From Chitinophagaceae bacterium (GTDB lineage Bacteria; Bacteroidota; Bacteroidia; Chitinophagales; Chitinophagaceae), in NCBI GenBank assembly GCA_017882205.1, contig JADGPY010000341.1:1-22903 (forward strand): 22,903 bases of DNA. Direction: 5' to 3'. The first letter of the stretch is position 1. Each line of letters opens with the position of its first letter. The position numbers and the translations under genes were made by a program. Below the pieces are notes generated by a model. The model did not search any database. It was not told the DNA's origin and worked only from the letters and a program-made list of their open reading frames with translations. Shown here piece after piece: positions 13,553 through 20,975 of the stretch.

Positions 13553-15186
13553 AAGAAAAACAAAGAAGCAGGATGTACCTGTTGGTGATCTTTTTATCAT
13601 CAATAATATTCTTTATTCCGAATCTTGGGAAGGTCCACCTCTTTGACTGGGATGAAATAAATTTTGCCGAATCTGCAAGAGAGATGATTGTTACCCATAA
13701 CTATCATAGAGTGATGATCAACTTTCAGCCTTTTTGGGAAAAACCACCGTTATTCTTCTGGTTGCAAGCTATAAGTATGAATATGTTTGGTATTAATGAA
13801 TTTGCTGCCAGGTTACCAAATGCAGTGTTTGGCATAATTACATTACTCACCTTATACTTTATAGGTAAAAAAGAGAAAAATGCACAATTTGGATTTTTCT
13901 GGGCTATGTGCTACCTGGGAACTATTTTGCCGTATGTCTATTTCAAATCGGGAATCATTGACCCCGTGTTCAACTATTTTATTTTCCTTGGCATTTACTT
14001 TATGTTTAGGGCTATTAAGGAACCGGTTATGCGGAGGTCTATGATGTATGTTGCGGTTGCAGGTACTTTGATAGGCTTATCAAATCTCACCAAGGGTCCT
14101 GTAGGATTGCTGATGTTCCTGATCACATTTGCAGCATGGTTTATTTTTACCAGGTTCAAAAATTTTCCAGGGATAAAGAAGATCCTGATTTTCTTAGTTT
14201 GTTTCAGTGTAGTAACCTTTTTTTGGTTCGGTGCAGAAGTTATGGCCAATGGATTTTGGTTCCTTAAAGAATTCCTATCATACCAGGTAGAGCTGTTTCG
14301 CACCCCGGTTGCTGGTCACCAGGAACCGATCTACTATCATTTTCTTGTGGTCTTCTTAGGTTGCTTCCCGATCTCGGTTTTAGCACTGCCTGTATTGTTC
14401 AGAAAAAACAACGAGGCAACTAATCAATTTTCACTGGTGATGAAAATATTGTTCTGGACAGTAATGATCCTCTTTACCATTGTGACCACCAAGATCGTGC
14501 ATTATTCATCGCTCTCTTATCTTCCATTGTCTTTTATAGCATGCCTGTATATTGAAAAACTTTTATCTGGAAAGAAGCCTGCTCCTTATGTTCTCTGGAT
14601 ACTTGCTTTTACCGGATTTGTTTTCAGTTTCCTATTGACAGCCCTTCCCATTGCTGCAGAACATCCACAATGGCTAATCTCGAAACTTAAAGACCCGGTT
14701 GCCATAGCTGCACTTCAATTACCGGTGCATTGGGATGGCTATGAATTCATGGTCGGCATATTTTACTTCCTGGGTATAATAACTGGACTGGTCATCATAG
14801 CAAGAAGGAAAATTCAACAAGGACTGTTGGTCTTATTTTATTCAACAGCGATCATATTATTCTTCTACCTGGTAATGGTTGTGCCGAAGATTGAAGCATA
14901 TTCACAGGGAACAGTGATCAACTTTTATAAAAGCATTGCTGGTAAAGATGTGTATGTAACACCGGTAGCTTTTAAAAGTTACGCGCATTATTTTTATTTC
15001 GAAAAGCCTGGTCCAACCAGGTTCAATGATGAAGACTCCCTTATGACTGGCAATATTGATAAGCCTGCCTATTTTGTAGTTAAGATCACCAACGATAAAT
15101 TTGATTCTACCTGTAAAGATTGTAAACTTATTAGCGAGGGAGGAGGGTATAGGTTCTATCGGAGAGAACCCAAGGGCAAAATGTAA
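13534..15186 (+). CDS. Family 39 membrane glycosyltransferase, ArnT/PMT-like
   Basis: 550-residue GT-C enzyme with about 11-12 hydrophobic helices. The first outer loop has the conserved acidic pair in FDWDEINFAESAREM (near residues 39-53), and the next FWEKPPLFFWLQAISM, both typical of ArnT-like transferases that take a sugar from a polyprenyl phosphate and add it to lipid or protein on the outer face of the inner membrane. NLTKGPVG (about residue 184) is also a familiar family motif. The last 110 residues form a soluble periplasmic domain (GKDVYVTPVAFKSYAHYFYF). Translation is coupled to the GT2 gene by a 19-base overlap, so the GT2 may make its lipid-linked donor. Acceptor and sugar cannot be read from the sequence. 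Confidence 0.9.
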   Translation: MEIISLEEKQRSRMYLLVIFLSSIIFFIPNLGKVHLFDWDEINFAESAREMIVTHNYHRVMINFQPFWEKPPLFFWLQAISMNMFGINEFAARLPNAVFGIITLLTLYFIGKKEKNAQFGFFWAMCYLGTILPYVYFKSGIIDPVFNYFIFLGIYFMFRAIKEPVMRRSMMYVAVAGTLIGLSNLTKGPVGLLMFLITFAAWFIFTRFKNFPGIKKILIFLVCFSVVTFFWFGAEVMANGFWFLKEFLSYQVELFRTPVAGHQEPIYYHFLVVFLGCFPISVLALPVLFRKNNEATNQFSLVMKILFWTVMILFTIVTTKIVHYSSLSYLPLSFIACLYIEKLLSGKKPAPYVLWILAFTGFVFSFLLTALPIAAEHPQWLISKLKDPVAIAALQLPVHWDGYEFMVGIFYFLGIITGLVIIARRKIQQGLLVLFYSTAIILFFYLVMVVPKIEAYSQGTVINFYKSIAGKDVYVTPVAFKSYAHYFYFEKPGPTRFNDEDSLMTGNIDKPAYFVVKITNDKFDSTCKDCKLISEGGGYRFYRREPKGKM

Positions 15187-15193
15187 GAAGGCT

Positions 15194-15229
15194 GAGGTTG
15201 AGAATTATCTCAATCTTACACTCAACCTC
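15194..15229. terminator. Inverted repeat between convergent genes, possible bidirectional terminator
   Basis: GAGGTTGAG (15194-15202) pairs perfectly with CTCAACCTC (15221-15229), enclosing an 18-base loop. An alternative inner hairpin TTGAGA-ATTA-TCTCAA (15198-15213) shares its left arm. It lies between the convergent ends of the GT39 gene and the LuxR-type gene. There is no strong U-run on either side, so termination is likely from position but not certain. Confidence 0.45.
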
Positions 15230-15238
15230 TCTTAGTGG

Positions 15239-15463
15239 TTATATTTTAACTAACTCATTTCTTAATGCGTAGAGAAGAATACCAACGGAATTCTTTGCCT
15301 TTGTTTTTGCAAGGATCCTTATCTTGTAGCCTTCCACTGTTCGTTTGCTGAGCTTTACTTTAGCGCCTATTTCCTGATTTGTATACTGCTTACAAATTAG
15401 TCGAATAACCTGAATTTCTTTTTTGTTGAATAGGGGGACGGTAATATGCGGCTGGCTGGACAA
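15239..15463 (-). CDS. Orphan LuxR/NarL-type helix-turn-helix protein
   Basis: 74 residues that are little more than a LuxR C-terminal DNA-binding domain: LFNKKEIQVIRLICKQYTNQEIGAKVKLSKRTVEGYKIRILAKT contains the scaffold helix, the NQEIGAKVKLSKRTVEGY recognition region and the usual downstream helix (VGILLYALRNEL). There is no receiver domain. The only start is TTG at 15463, directly preceded by an in-frame TAA, and no in-frame ATG exists. Either it is a genuine small regulator or it is the surviving half of a NarL/FixJ response regulator; about 75 bases of AT-rich sequence upstream show no receiver remnant. A possible promoter lies just upstream, which favours expression. The target is unknown. 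Confidence 0.7.
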   Translation of the reverse strand: MSSQPHITVPLFNKKEIQVIRLICKQYTNQEIGAKVKLSKRTVEGYKIRILAKTKAKNSVGILLYALRNELVKI

Positions 15464-15479
15464 TTAGTTTTATTTATTG

Positions 15480-15509
15480 CAAATATGAATAATTTAATAC
15501 AAATTCAAT
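15480..15509 (-). promoter_or_regulatory. Candidate promoter for the orphan LuxR-type gene
   Basis: On the minus strand ATTG (15506-15509), an 18-base spacer and CATATTTG (15480-15487) approximate the Bacteroidota TTTG-N19-TAnnTTTG promoter, with one mismatch in each box. It would place transcription start close to the TTG start codon, giving a very short leader. The call is tentative. Confidence 0.35.
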
Positions 15510-15540
15510 AATTAAACAGTCATGCATTTATGTTTCTTCA

Positions 15541-15575
15541 CTAAGAACCTGCCTGCCGGCAGGCAGGCTAAGAAC
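15541..15575. repeat. 20-bp perfect palindrome flanked by an 8-bp direct repeat
   Basis: CCTGCCTGCCGGCAGGCAGG (15548-15567) is a perfect palindrome. It is bracketed by CTAAGAAC at 15541-15548 and CTAAGAAC at 15568-15575, the arrangement expected of a small element with a target-site duplication. It is far more GC-rich than its surroundings. It lies just past the sucC stop, so transcripts from sucC would carry the hairpin; no U-run follows, so it is not a standard terminator. Confidence 0.75.
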
Positions 15576-15583
15576 AGGCATTT

Positions 15584-16795
15584 TTAAGCCACTGCTTTAT
15601 TCACCAAATCTGCGGCTTCGCTGAGCAGGATGGCGGATTGCACTTTTAATCCACTTTTATCTATCAATTCCTTGGCTACTTCAGCGTTGGTTCCCTGCAA
15701 TCTTACAATGATCGGGATTTTTATGGTACCAATTGATTGATATGCATCGATGACTCCTTGCGCTACACGATCGCAACGTACAATGCCGCCGAAAATATTG
15801 ATCAGAATAGCTTTTACTTTAGGATCTTTCAGAATAATACGGAAACCAGCTTCTACAGTTTGTGCATTTGCGCTTCCACCTACGTCAAGGAAGTTGGCAG
15901 GCTCCCCTCCGCTTAACTTGATCATATCCATGGTTGCCATGGCAAGTCCAGCGCCATTTACCATGCATCCTACATTACCATCAAGCTTCACAAAGTTGAG
16001 GTTGAATTTTGCTGCTTCTACTTCAGTAGGATCTTCTTCAGAAATATCTCTTAATGACTCAAGATCGTGATGACGGATCAATGCATTGTCATCAAGGTTC
16101 ATCTTACAATCAACGGCAATGATCTTATCATCGCTTGTTTTAAAGAGAGGGTTGATTTCGAGCATACTGCAATCCAGCCCCACATACGCATTATATAAAT
16201 TAGTCACGAACTTTACGCAATTCTTAAAAGATTCGCCTTTCAGTCCAAGGTTAAATGCAATCTTTCTTGCCTGGAATCCTTGTAACCCACCACTTGGATG
16301 TACCCATTCCCTGAATATTTTTTCCGGGGTATTATGTGCAACGTCTTCAATGTTCATTCCGCCTTCGGTACTATACATGATCACATTCCGGCCTTTGCTT
16401 CGATCCAGCAGAATAGATAAATAAAATTCTTTCACAGGGTTTGCTCCATCATAATAAACATCCTGGGCAATAAGTACTTTGTTTACTAATTTTCCTGCAG
16501 GACCTGTTTGTATTGTTACCAGGGTACCACCCAAAATATTCTGGGCAATTGATCTAACGTCTTCTGCATTTTTACCTACGGCTACCCCGCGTTGTTCGGT
16601 TCCTACTATTTTTCCTTTACCACGGCCGCCAGCATGGATCTGTGCTTTAACTACAGCGAACTTGCTTCCATATTGGGAATGAATTTGCCTGTAAGCTTCT
16701 TCTGCCTGTGTAACGGTGCTACAGGCTAGGCCCTCCTGTACTGGTACATTATATTTTTTTAATAATTCTTTAGCCTGGTATTCGTGAAGATTCAT
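15584..16795 (-). CDS. sucC: Succinate--CoA ligase (ADP-forming) subunit beta
   Basis: Beta subunit of succinyl-CoA synthetase, which couples succinyl-CoA cleavage to ATP or GTP formation in the TCA cycle in the cytoplasm. The 403 residues begin with the family hallmark MNLHEYQAKELLKKYNVPV, followed by the ATP-grasp segment KAQIHAGGRGKGK and the metal-binding region with LEINPLF and VDCKMNLDDNA. The C-terminal CoA-ligase domain shows GNVGCMVNGAGLAMATMD, DVGGSANAQTV and INIFGGIVRCD. Length is slightly above the usual 385-400. The alpha subunit gene sucD is not adjacent: the upstream neighbour is a small membrane protein and the downstream one an orphan HTH gene, so the genes are split here. 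A palindrome lies 30 bases before the start. Confidence 0.97.
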   Translation of the reverse strand: MNLHEYQAKELLKKYNVPVQEGLACSTVTQAEEAYRQIHSQYGSKFAVVKAQIHAGGRGKGKIVGTEQRGVAVGKNAEDVRSIAQNILGGTLVTIQTGPAGKLVNKVLIAQDVYYDGANPVKEFYLSILLDRSKGRNVIMYSTEGGMNIEDVAHNTPEKIFREWVHPSGGLQGFQARKIAFNLGLKGESFKNCVKFVTNLYNAYVGLDCSMLEINPLFKTSDDKIIAVDCKMNLDDNALIRHHDLESLRDISEEDPTEVEAAKFNLNFVKLDGNVGCMVNGAGLAMATMDMIKLSGGEPANFLDVGGSANAQTVEAGFRIILKDPKVKAILINIFGGIVRCDRVAQGVIDAYQSIGTIKIPIIVRLQGTNAEVAKELIDKSGLKVQSAILLSEAADLVNKAVA

Positions 16796-16824
16796 ATAGG
16801 AAATTTGGAACGAATTTAGTTGTT

Positions 16825-16838
16825 TTTCTCGCGAGAAA
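16825..16838. repeat. 14-bp palindrome TTTCTCGCGAGAAA upstream of sucC
   Basis: Perfect 14-base palindrome in the 51-base gap between the small membrane gene and sucC, 30 bases ahead of the sucC ATG. The 14-mer GTTTTTCTCGCGAG that overlaps it (16822-16835) also occurs at 740-753 in a repeat-like gap, so it could be a dispersed element. A dimeric regulator's operator for sucC is the other reading. Confidence 0.55.
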
Positions 16839-16846
16839 TCCTCTTA

Positions 16847-17326
16847 TCAAACATGTGCTGCTAATAATTCTGCTTTTATTGACCAATAATCTGAGATAAA
16901 GATCCCCATCATTTCGTCCTCCCTGGCTATGGTGCGGGGATGGCCCATATCCTTTCTTATTTCAAGCATAAGCTCGTAATATAATTTCAGGTTTAATATT
17001 GGCGTGTCTACACTTGCCTTAAGTCGTAAGTGACTAAACTTCATTAATACACGGTCAGATCCATAGATGATCATGTCTTTCATAAGGTCAATCATCCTAC
17101 TCTGGCTTTCTTCCGCAGTGATTGGAGTATTCATACGTAATCCATTAATGATATCAATGAACAACTGGATTACACCCTGGTAAACATCATATTTTTTTTG
17201 TGATAATTGCTTTTCCACTTCTGATCTTTTATCACGCTCAGTTTTGAACAGCCAACCAATAGCAGCAAACGCACTACTAATTATAAGTGTCCATATCGCG
17301 GTATCAAGATTTTTTAGTACGCCCAT
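16847..17326 (-). CDS. Hypothetical membrane-anchored protein
   Basis: 159 residues with one N-terminal transmembrane helix (about 9-27: TAIWTLIISSAFAAIGWLF), then a charged helical region (KTERDKRSEVEKQLSQKKYDVYQGVIQLF) that looks like a short coiled coil, then a helical cytoplasmic domain ending GIFISDYWSIKAELL. I do not recognise a named family and see no catalytic motif. The start ATG at 17326 gives a good signal-anchor. It is transcribed away from the secreted lipoprotein at 17418 across a palindromic repeat, and it lies 51 bases upstream of sucC on the same strand, though co-transcription is only a possibility. Confidence 0.7.
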   Translation of the reverse strand: MGVLKNLDTAIWTLIISSAFAAIGWLFKTERDKRSEVEKQLSQKKYDVYQGVIQLFIDIINGLRMNTPITAEESQSRMIDLMKDMIIYGSDRVLMKFSHLRLKASVDTPILNLKLYYELMLEIRKDMGHPRTIAREDEMMGIFISDYWSIKAELLAAHV

Positions 17327-17349
17327 TGGGTGAAAGTTATTAATTTTTT

Positions 17350-17416
17350 ACCACAAAGAAGCACAAAGGAAGCCCTTTGTGTTCTCCTATTGCATTTTCT
17401 TTGCGAACTTTGTGGT
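17350..17416. repeat. Nested intergenic palindrome (ACCACAAAG ... CTTTGTGGT)
   Basis: Outer arms ACCACAAAG (17350-17358) and CTTTGTGGT (17408-17416) are perfect complements. Inside, CACAAAGG (17362-17369), a four-base loop and CCTTTGTG (17374-17381) form a second perfect stem. It fills the 91-base gap between two divergent genes and ends one base before the ATG at 17418. It resembles the ACCACATAGGCACAG segment at 678-702, suggesting a dispersed family in this genome. Confidence 0.7.
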
Positions 17417-17417
17417 T

Positions 17418-18224
17418 ATGAATGCGAAGGGTATTTACATTTTTTCCTTACTCTTTCTTTCCTGCACAACTACACATAAACTTTCTGTCCCGGAAAGACA
17501 TAAAGAGGCACCAGGTGGGAATTCGTTTTACAAGATCATTGGACCGATGAAATGGAATGAGCGGGATCCACTCATCGTAAAAGAGATACTATCCGGAAAT
17601 GTACCTTCATTTTTAAGGGATATGGTTCCGATAAGAGTTAAGCTGGATGTAAATAATAAGATCATCGTTGCTACTTATTATGTTATCCCGGATTATTTAT
17701 CCATTGGAAACAATAAAGATTTTGCACGCGTGCCAATGACCCCCATGGCTGCCCAGCAGATTGCTGATTCATTGCATTGTTTTTTACCAATAAGGAAGAT
17801 GGTTGATGATATTTATGCAGCCGCCAAAATAAAGATCGAACCTGTTCCGTTACTTGCATTCAGAGATAGCGCATTGATCTTTTGGCATCACAACCTTATT
17901 ATTGAAGGACAAAGAAATGGCAGGAAAGGATTGATCGCTGGAATTAAAAAGGATGTAGTGCTCTCAGGAAAAATATCCAGGGATGGCCGCCCCAACAGGG
18001 AAGCTATATACGGCTGGCATAAATTAGATGGTAAGCCAATTCAACCATTATATACAGGGCATATAAATTGGTGGGTAGATTACAGCCATGGGATAAGGTT
18101 GGTTTACAGAACAATTATTGTAGACGGAAAACCTATGGATTATATTGATGTATTAAAGGATCCCATTCTCCGAAAATTACTATGCGATGAAGATGATTGT
18201 GATTTTTATCGGTATTCATATTAA
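17418..18224 (+). CDS. Secreted lipoprotein of unknown function
   Basis: From the ATG at 17418 the product is 268 residues with a short signal (MNAKGIYIFSLLFLSC) ending in a lipobox-like FLSC, so it is probably a lipoprotein. An earlier ATG at 17379 lies inside the palindromic repeat and would spoil the signal peptide. Conserved-looking blocks are YVIPDYLSIGNNKDFARVPMTP, AQQIADSLHCFLPIRKMVDDIY, IAGIKKDVVLSG, AIYGWHKLDGKPIQPLYTGH and VDYSHGIRLVYR. I have a loose memory of similar blocks in uncharacterised secreted proteins of other phyla, including actinobacteria, but no function. Conserved His residues in GWH, TGH and YSHG could be catalytic or metal ligands. The putative porin begins 40 bases later on the same strand. 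Confidence 0.72.
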   Translation: MNAKGIYIFSLLFLSCTTTHKLSVPERHKEAPGGNSFYKIIGPMKWNERDPLIVKEILSGNVPSFLRDMVPIRVKLDVNNKIIVATYYVIPDYLSIGNNKDFARVPMTPMAAQQIADSLHCFLPIRKMVDDIYAAAKIKIEPVPLLAFRDSALIFWHHNLIIEGQRNGRKGLIAGIKKDVVLSGKISRDGRPNREAIYGWHKLDGKPIQPLYTGHINWWVDYSHGIRLVYRTIIVDGKPMDYIDVLKDPILRKLLCDEDDCDFYRYSY

Positions 18225-18264
18225 GAACACTGAACTTTGCCCTGAGAATTAAGAATTTCGAAGC

Positions 18265-20325
18265 ATGAGAATAAATTTCAAATCCGTAATTATAAAAGCA
18301 ACAATCCTGGTAATATTTATAATGCCTTTGGTAACAAAGGGGCAAGCTGACAAGATTTTGGATCGCATAAAAGGTACTGCCGGCAACCTTGGACAAGGCG
18401 CGAAATCAGGCGATTCGCTTAAAATCCACCATCGTGATGATCTGGCCGATTCAATAAACATTTTTTATCGCTATCCTGATTCTTTAAAAATTAACAGACT
18501 CGATTCTTCATTGAATGATTTCAATAAGTTTTATTCGGTTCCGGCTCATTATATAACCCTTGGAAACAATGGCGCTGCGGCATATCCTGTTCTATTTACT
18601 CCGCTGTTAAACCCGGGATGGGATCCAGGATTTCATGAATATGATGTTTATAAGTATACGCTGGAAGGAACAAAATTCTTCAAAACTACAAAGCCTTATA
18701 CACAGATAACTTATTTGCTTGCATCTGGCAAAGAGCAATTGATAAAAGTATTACATACTCAAAATATAAAACCTAACTGGAATTTCGGATTGGAGTATCG
18801 GTTGATTTCAGCTCCGGGCCTATTTAGAACACAAAATACTAATCACAATAATTATCGGCTGTTCAGTAATTACCAGGGAAAGAGGAAAAGATATGCTGCA
18901 TATTTTGTTTTGTTGGGCAATACGATTGCTGCTTCTGAGAATGGAGGAATTCAGAATGATACACTTTTGGCGAATCCTAATAATAGTGCAAGATTTACAA
19001 TACCAACCAACCTTGGAGGAGATGCGTCCACTTTCGGCACAAATGTTTTCTCAACTAAAGTTACAACCGGCAATACTTATAAAAATTTTACCTTCTTCTT
19101 TCGACAGAGCTATGATTTGGGAAAGAAAGATTCGATCCAGATAAATGACAGTACGAAAGAATATTTATTCTATCCTAAGTTACGCTTTCAGCACACATTA
19201 TCTTATAACAGTTATAGCTTCCAATTTCAAGATACTATTGGTATTGCGCAGGGAGGGATATTATCTGCTCAGGCAGACTCAGGTATTTATAAAAATCTAT
19301 ATGATACTTCCATATCTGCACTAACGGGATTGTCCTTCTTACTTAAAGATTCCTGGAAAGTGCTTGTCAATGATTTTTCCATCCGTCAATTCCCTGAAAC
19401 AAAAAATCCTGCCCAGTTTATTGATGCAGGAATTAGAATAGAAAACCTAACAGGATCCTTCAGTACCCAACAAAAAAGCTTTTATAATGTTGTACTACAT
19501 GGGGAGTATAGAAATAAAACACGCAATAAAAAGTGGGATGCCATTGCACAGGGAGAGTTGTATACTGCTGGTTTGAATTCCGGTGATTACAAGGTGTATG
19601 CATCACTAACCAGGTTTCTCAATACCCGGTTTGGAGATATCCAGGTATTGTTTGAGAATGTGAACAGAACTCCATCATTTATTTATAATGACCTGTCTTC
19701 ATTTAACTTTAAAAATAATCTCTCTAATAAAAAGGAAAATATAACCGTGCTATCTGCCCAGGCTGAAAATCCAAGGTTCAATCTTTGGGCACGTAATATT
19801 TCTATGACTAATTATAGTTATTTTAGAAATTTCTATCAAACAGCCCAATTTGGAGGATTAATCAATATCACACAAGTACAGGGACAAAAAACATTCAGGA
19901 TCAGGAAACGGATCAACCTTTACAGTGATGTAATTGTGCAACAAACAACAGGTACTACGCCTGTCCACGTTCCATTATTATACACCAGGCAGCGGCTGGC
20001 ATTTGAAGGAAACTTCTATAAGAATCTTTACCTGAGTACAGGGCTTGATATCACTTATTATACTCCGTACAAAGCAAACACATTCTCGCCAGTAATGGGC
20101 CAATTCGTACCTCAGGATTCTATAACCATTAAGAACAGTCCTGATGTAAATATTTTTTTGAATTTTAGAATCAAATCATTTACCGGGATAGTTCGTCTTG
20201 AAAATCTGAACACGGTAAACTTTTCAAACGGATTTGGATTTACAAACAACAACTTTGCTGCTCCACATTATCCAACCCCAGGCCTAATCTTTAGGTTTGG
20301 GGTTCAGTGGGGGTTTGTTAATTAA
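18265..20325 (+). CDS. Putative beta-barrel porin (Bacteroidota type)
   Basis: 686 residues with a signal peptide (cleavage likely after KGQ/ADK region, about residue 26) and an N-terminal soluble part with Gly- and Asp-rich segments (IKGTAGNLGQGAKSGDSLK). From about residue 100 come many alternating amphipathic strands ending in aromatic residues (for example FGLEYRLISAPGLFRTQ, NFTFFFRQSYDLG, FNLWARNISMTNYSYF), finishing with IFRFGVQWGFVN. The last strand fits an outer-membrane barrel. The overall look matches the putative porin family (PF14121-like, named from memory) found in Bacteroidota; substrate is unknown. There is no TonB box or plug domain, so it is not a SusC-type receptor. It lies 40 bases after the secreted lipoprotein gene. 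Confidence 0.8.
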   Translation: MRINFKSVIIKATILVIFIMPLVTKGQADKILDRIKGTAGNLGQGAKSGDSLKIHHRDDLADSINIFYRYPDSLKINRLDSSLNDFNKFYSVPAHYITLGNNGAAAYPVLFTPLLNPGWDPGFHEYDVYKYTLEGTKFFKTTKPYTQITYLLASGKEQLIKVLHTQNIKPNWNFGLEYRLISAPGLFRTQNTNHNNYRLFSNYQGKRKRYAAYFVLLGNTIAASENGGIQNDTLLANPNNSARFTIPTNLGGDASTFGTNVFSTKVTTGNTYKNFTFFFRQSYDLGKKDSIQINDSTKEYLFYPKLRFQHTLSYNSYSFQFQDTIGIAQGGILSAQADSGIYKNLYDTSISALTGLSFLLKDSWKVLVNDFSIRQFPETKNPAQFIDAGIRIENLTGSFSTQQKSFYNVVLHGEYRNKTRNKKWDAIAQGELYTAGLNSGDYKVYASLTRFLNTRFGDIQVLFENVNRTPSFIYNDLSSFNFKNNLSNKKENITVLSAQAENPRFNLWARNISMTNYSYFRNFYQTAQFGGLINITQVQGQKTFRIRKRINLYSDVIVQQTTGTTPVHVPLLYTRQRLAFEGNFYKNLYLSTGLDITYYTPYKANTFSPVMGQFVPQDSITIKNSPDVNIFLNFRIKSFTGIVRLENLNTVNFSNGFGFTNNNFAAPHYPTPGLIFRFGVQWGFVN

Positions 20326-20342
20326 GGGAAAATAAAGTAATC

Positions 20343-20420
20343 ATGAAAGTCAGGAAAATACTCGTTTCAATTCTAAATGTTATCAAATCTTTCTTTATTA
20401 AGAAGGATTGTTGCAAATGA
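20343..20420 (+). CDS. Possible 25-residue cationic microprotein
   Basis: A short frame from ATG 20343 to TGA 20418-20420 encodes 25 residues starting MKVRKILVSILNVIKSFF and ending KKDCCK. It has a basic start, an amphipathic hydrophobic core and a vicinal Cys pair. It lies 17 bases after the porin stop, so it could share its transcript. It shows no recognisable ribosome-binding site, and frames of this length arise by chance in AT-rich gaps, so it is offered only as a candidate. Confidence 0.25.
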   Translation: MKVRKILVSILNVIKSFFIKKDCCK

Positions 20421-20422
20421 CA

Positions 20423-20481
20423 GGCTTCTCGCTTCGCTCGAGGAATATTGCCACGGAAGGCACGGAATCCCAAGGCTTGGG
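20423..20481. repeat. Intergenic repeat-like segment with TTGCCACGGAAGGCACGG and a CCCAAG-G-CTTGGG hairpin
   Basis: In the gap between the porin and the efflux operon, TTCTCGCTTCGCTCGAG is followed by TTGCCACGGAAGGCACGG, matching at all but one base the reverse complement of 721-738. The hairpin CCCAAG-G-CTTGGG (20469-20481) follows. Order and spacing mirror the segment at 678-762 in reverse orientation, supporting a dispersed family. The rest of the gap (20482-20538) is AT-rich, with no clear promoter boxes. Confidence 0.55.
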
Positions 20482-20538
20482 TTAATTTTATGTTTTTATT
20501 TTTTGATTATTTAATACTTTTACACATCGTATATACTC

Positions 20539-20916
20539 TTGCGTAAGATCAGACACCATATAAGCCGATTTTTTGTATTTGTGATTGCTATCCAAATATT
20601 GAATATGAGCATAGATTCGCCATCTGCACAAATGAATATTGCCAGGGGGGAAACAGATAATTTTAACTACATCGATACTTTTGTTGAATACATTGTTGAA
20701 GTGGTTTTGAAATACGACAATGCTATCCCCGAATCAAATCATCGTGAGCATAAGGAGCTACAATCTTATAAGTATACAGAATACATAGTTCAGAAATACG
20801 AACTGGCGTTGAATTTCACCTGGACGGAGAATTTAGTAAATCGTCCACGGCATGCATCAGATAAATATGCTTATCAATTTGTTAAGGAGATCAATCCCCC
20901 TCCTCCCAAAGCGTAA
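20539..20916 (+). CDS. Small secreted protein preceding RND efflux genes
   Basis: 125 residues starting at TTG with a signal-anchor or signal peptide (MRKIRHHISRFFVFVIAIQI) that ends near SPSAQM, then a helical acidic region (NFNYIDTFVEYIVEVVLKYDNAIPES) and a His/Tyr/Lys-rich part ending FVKEINPPPPKA. No enzyme motif is visible. I recall similar small proteins ahead of CusC/CusB/CusA efflux genes in Chitinophagaceae-like genomes, but no experimental role. An internal ATG at residue 23 would remove the signal. The TolC-like gene begins 59 bases downstream, so it probably belongs to that operon; an accessory or metal-handling role is a guess. Confidence 0.65.
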   Translation: MRKIRHHISRFFVFVIAIQILNMSIDSPSAQMNIARGETDNFNYIDTFVEYIVEVVLKYDNAIPESNHREHKELQSYKYTEYIVQKYELALNFTWTENLVNRPRHASDKYAYQFVKEINPPPPKA

Positions 20917-20975
20917 ACAATTGTGATATCCTCACGTTTACGCAACCAATTTATTATTTCCATTAATTATTATTT

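Noticed and set aside
17379..17417. Upstream ATG for the secreted lipoprotein
   Set aside because: It lies in the palindromic repeat, and the added residues break a clean lipoprotein signal starting at 17418.
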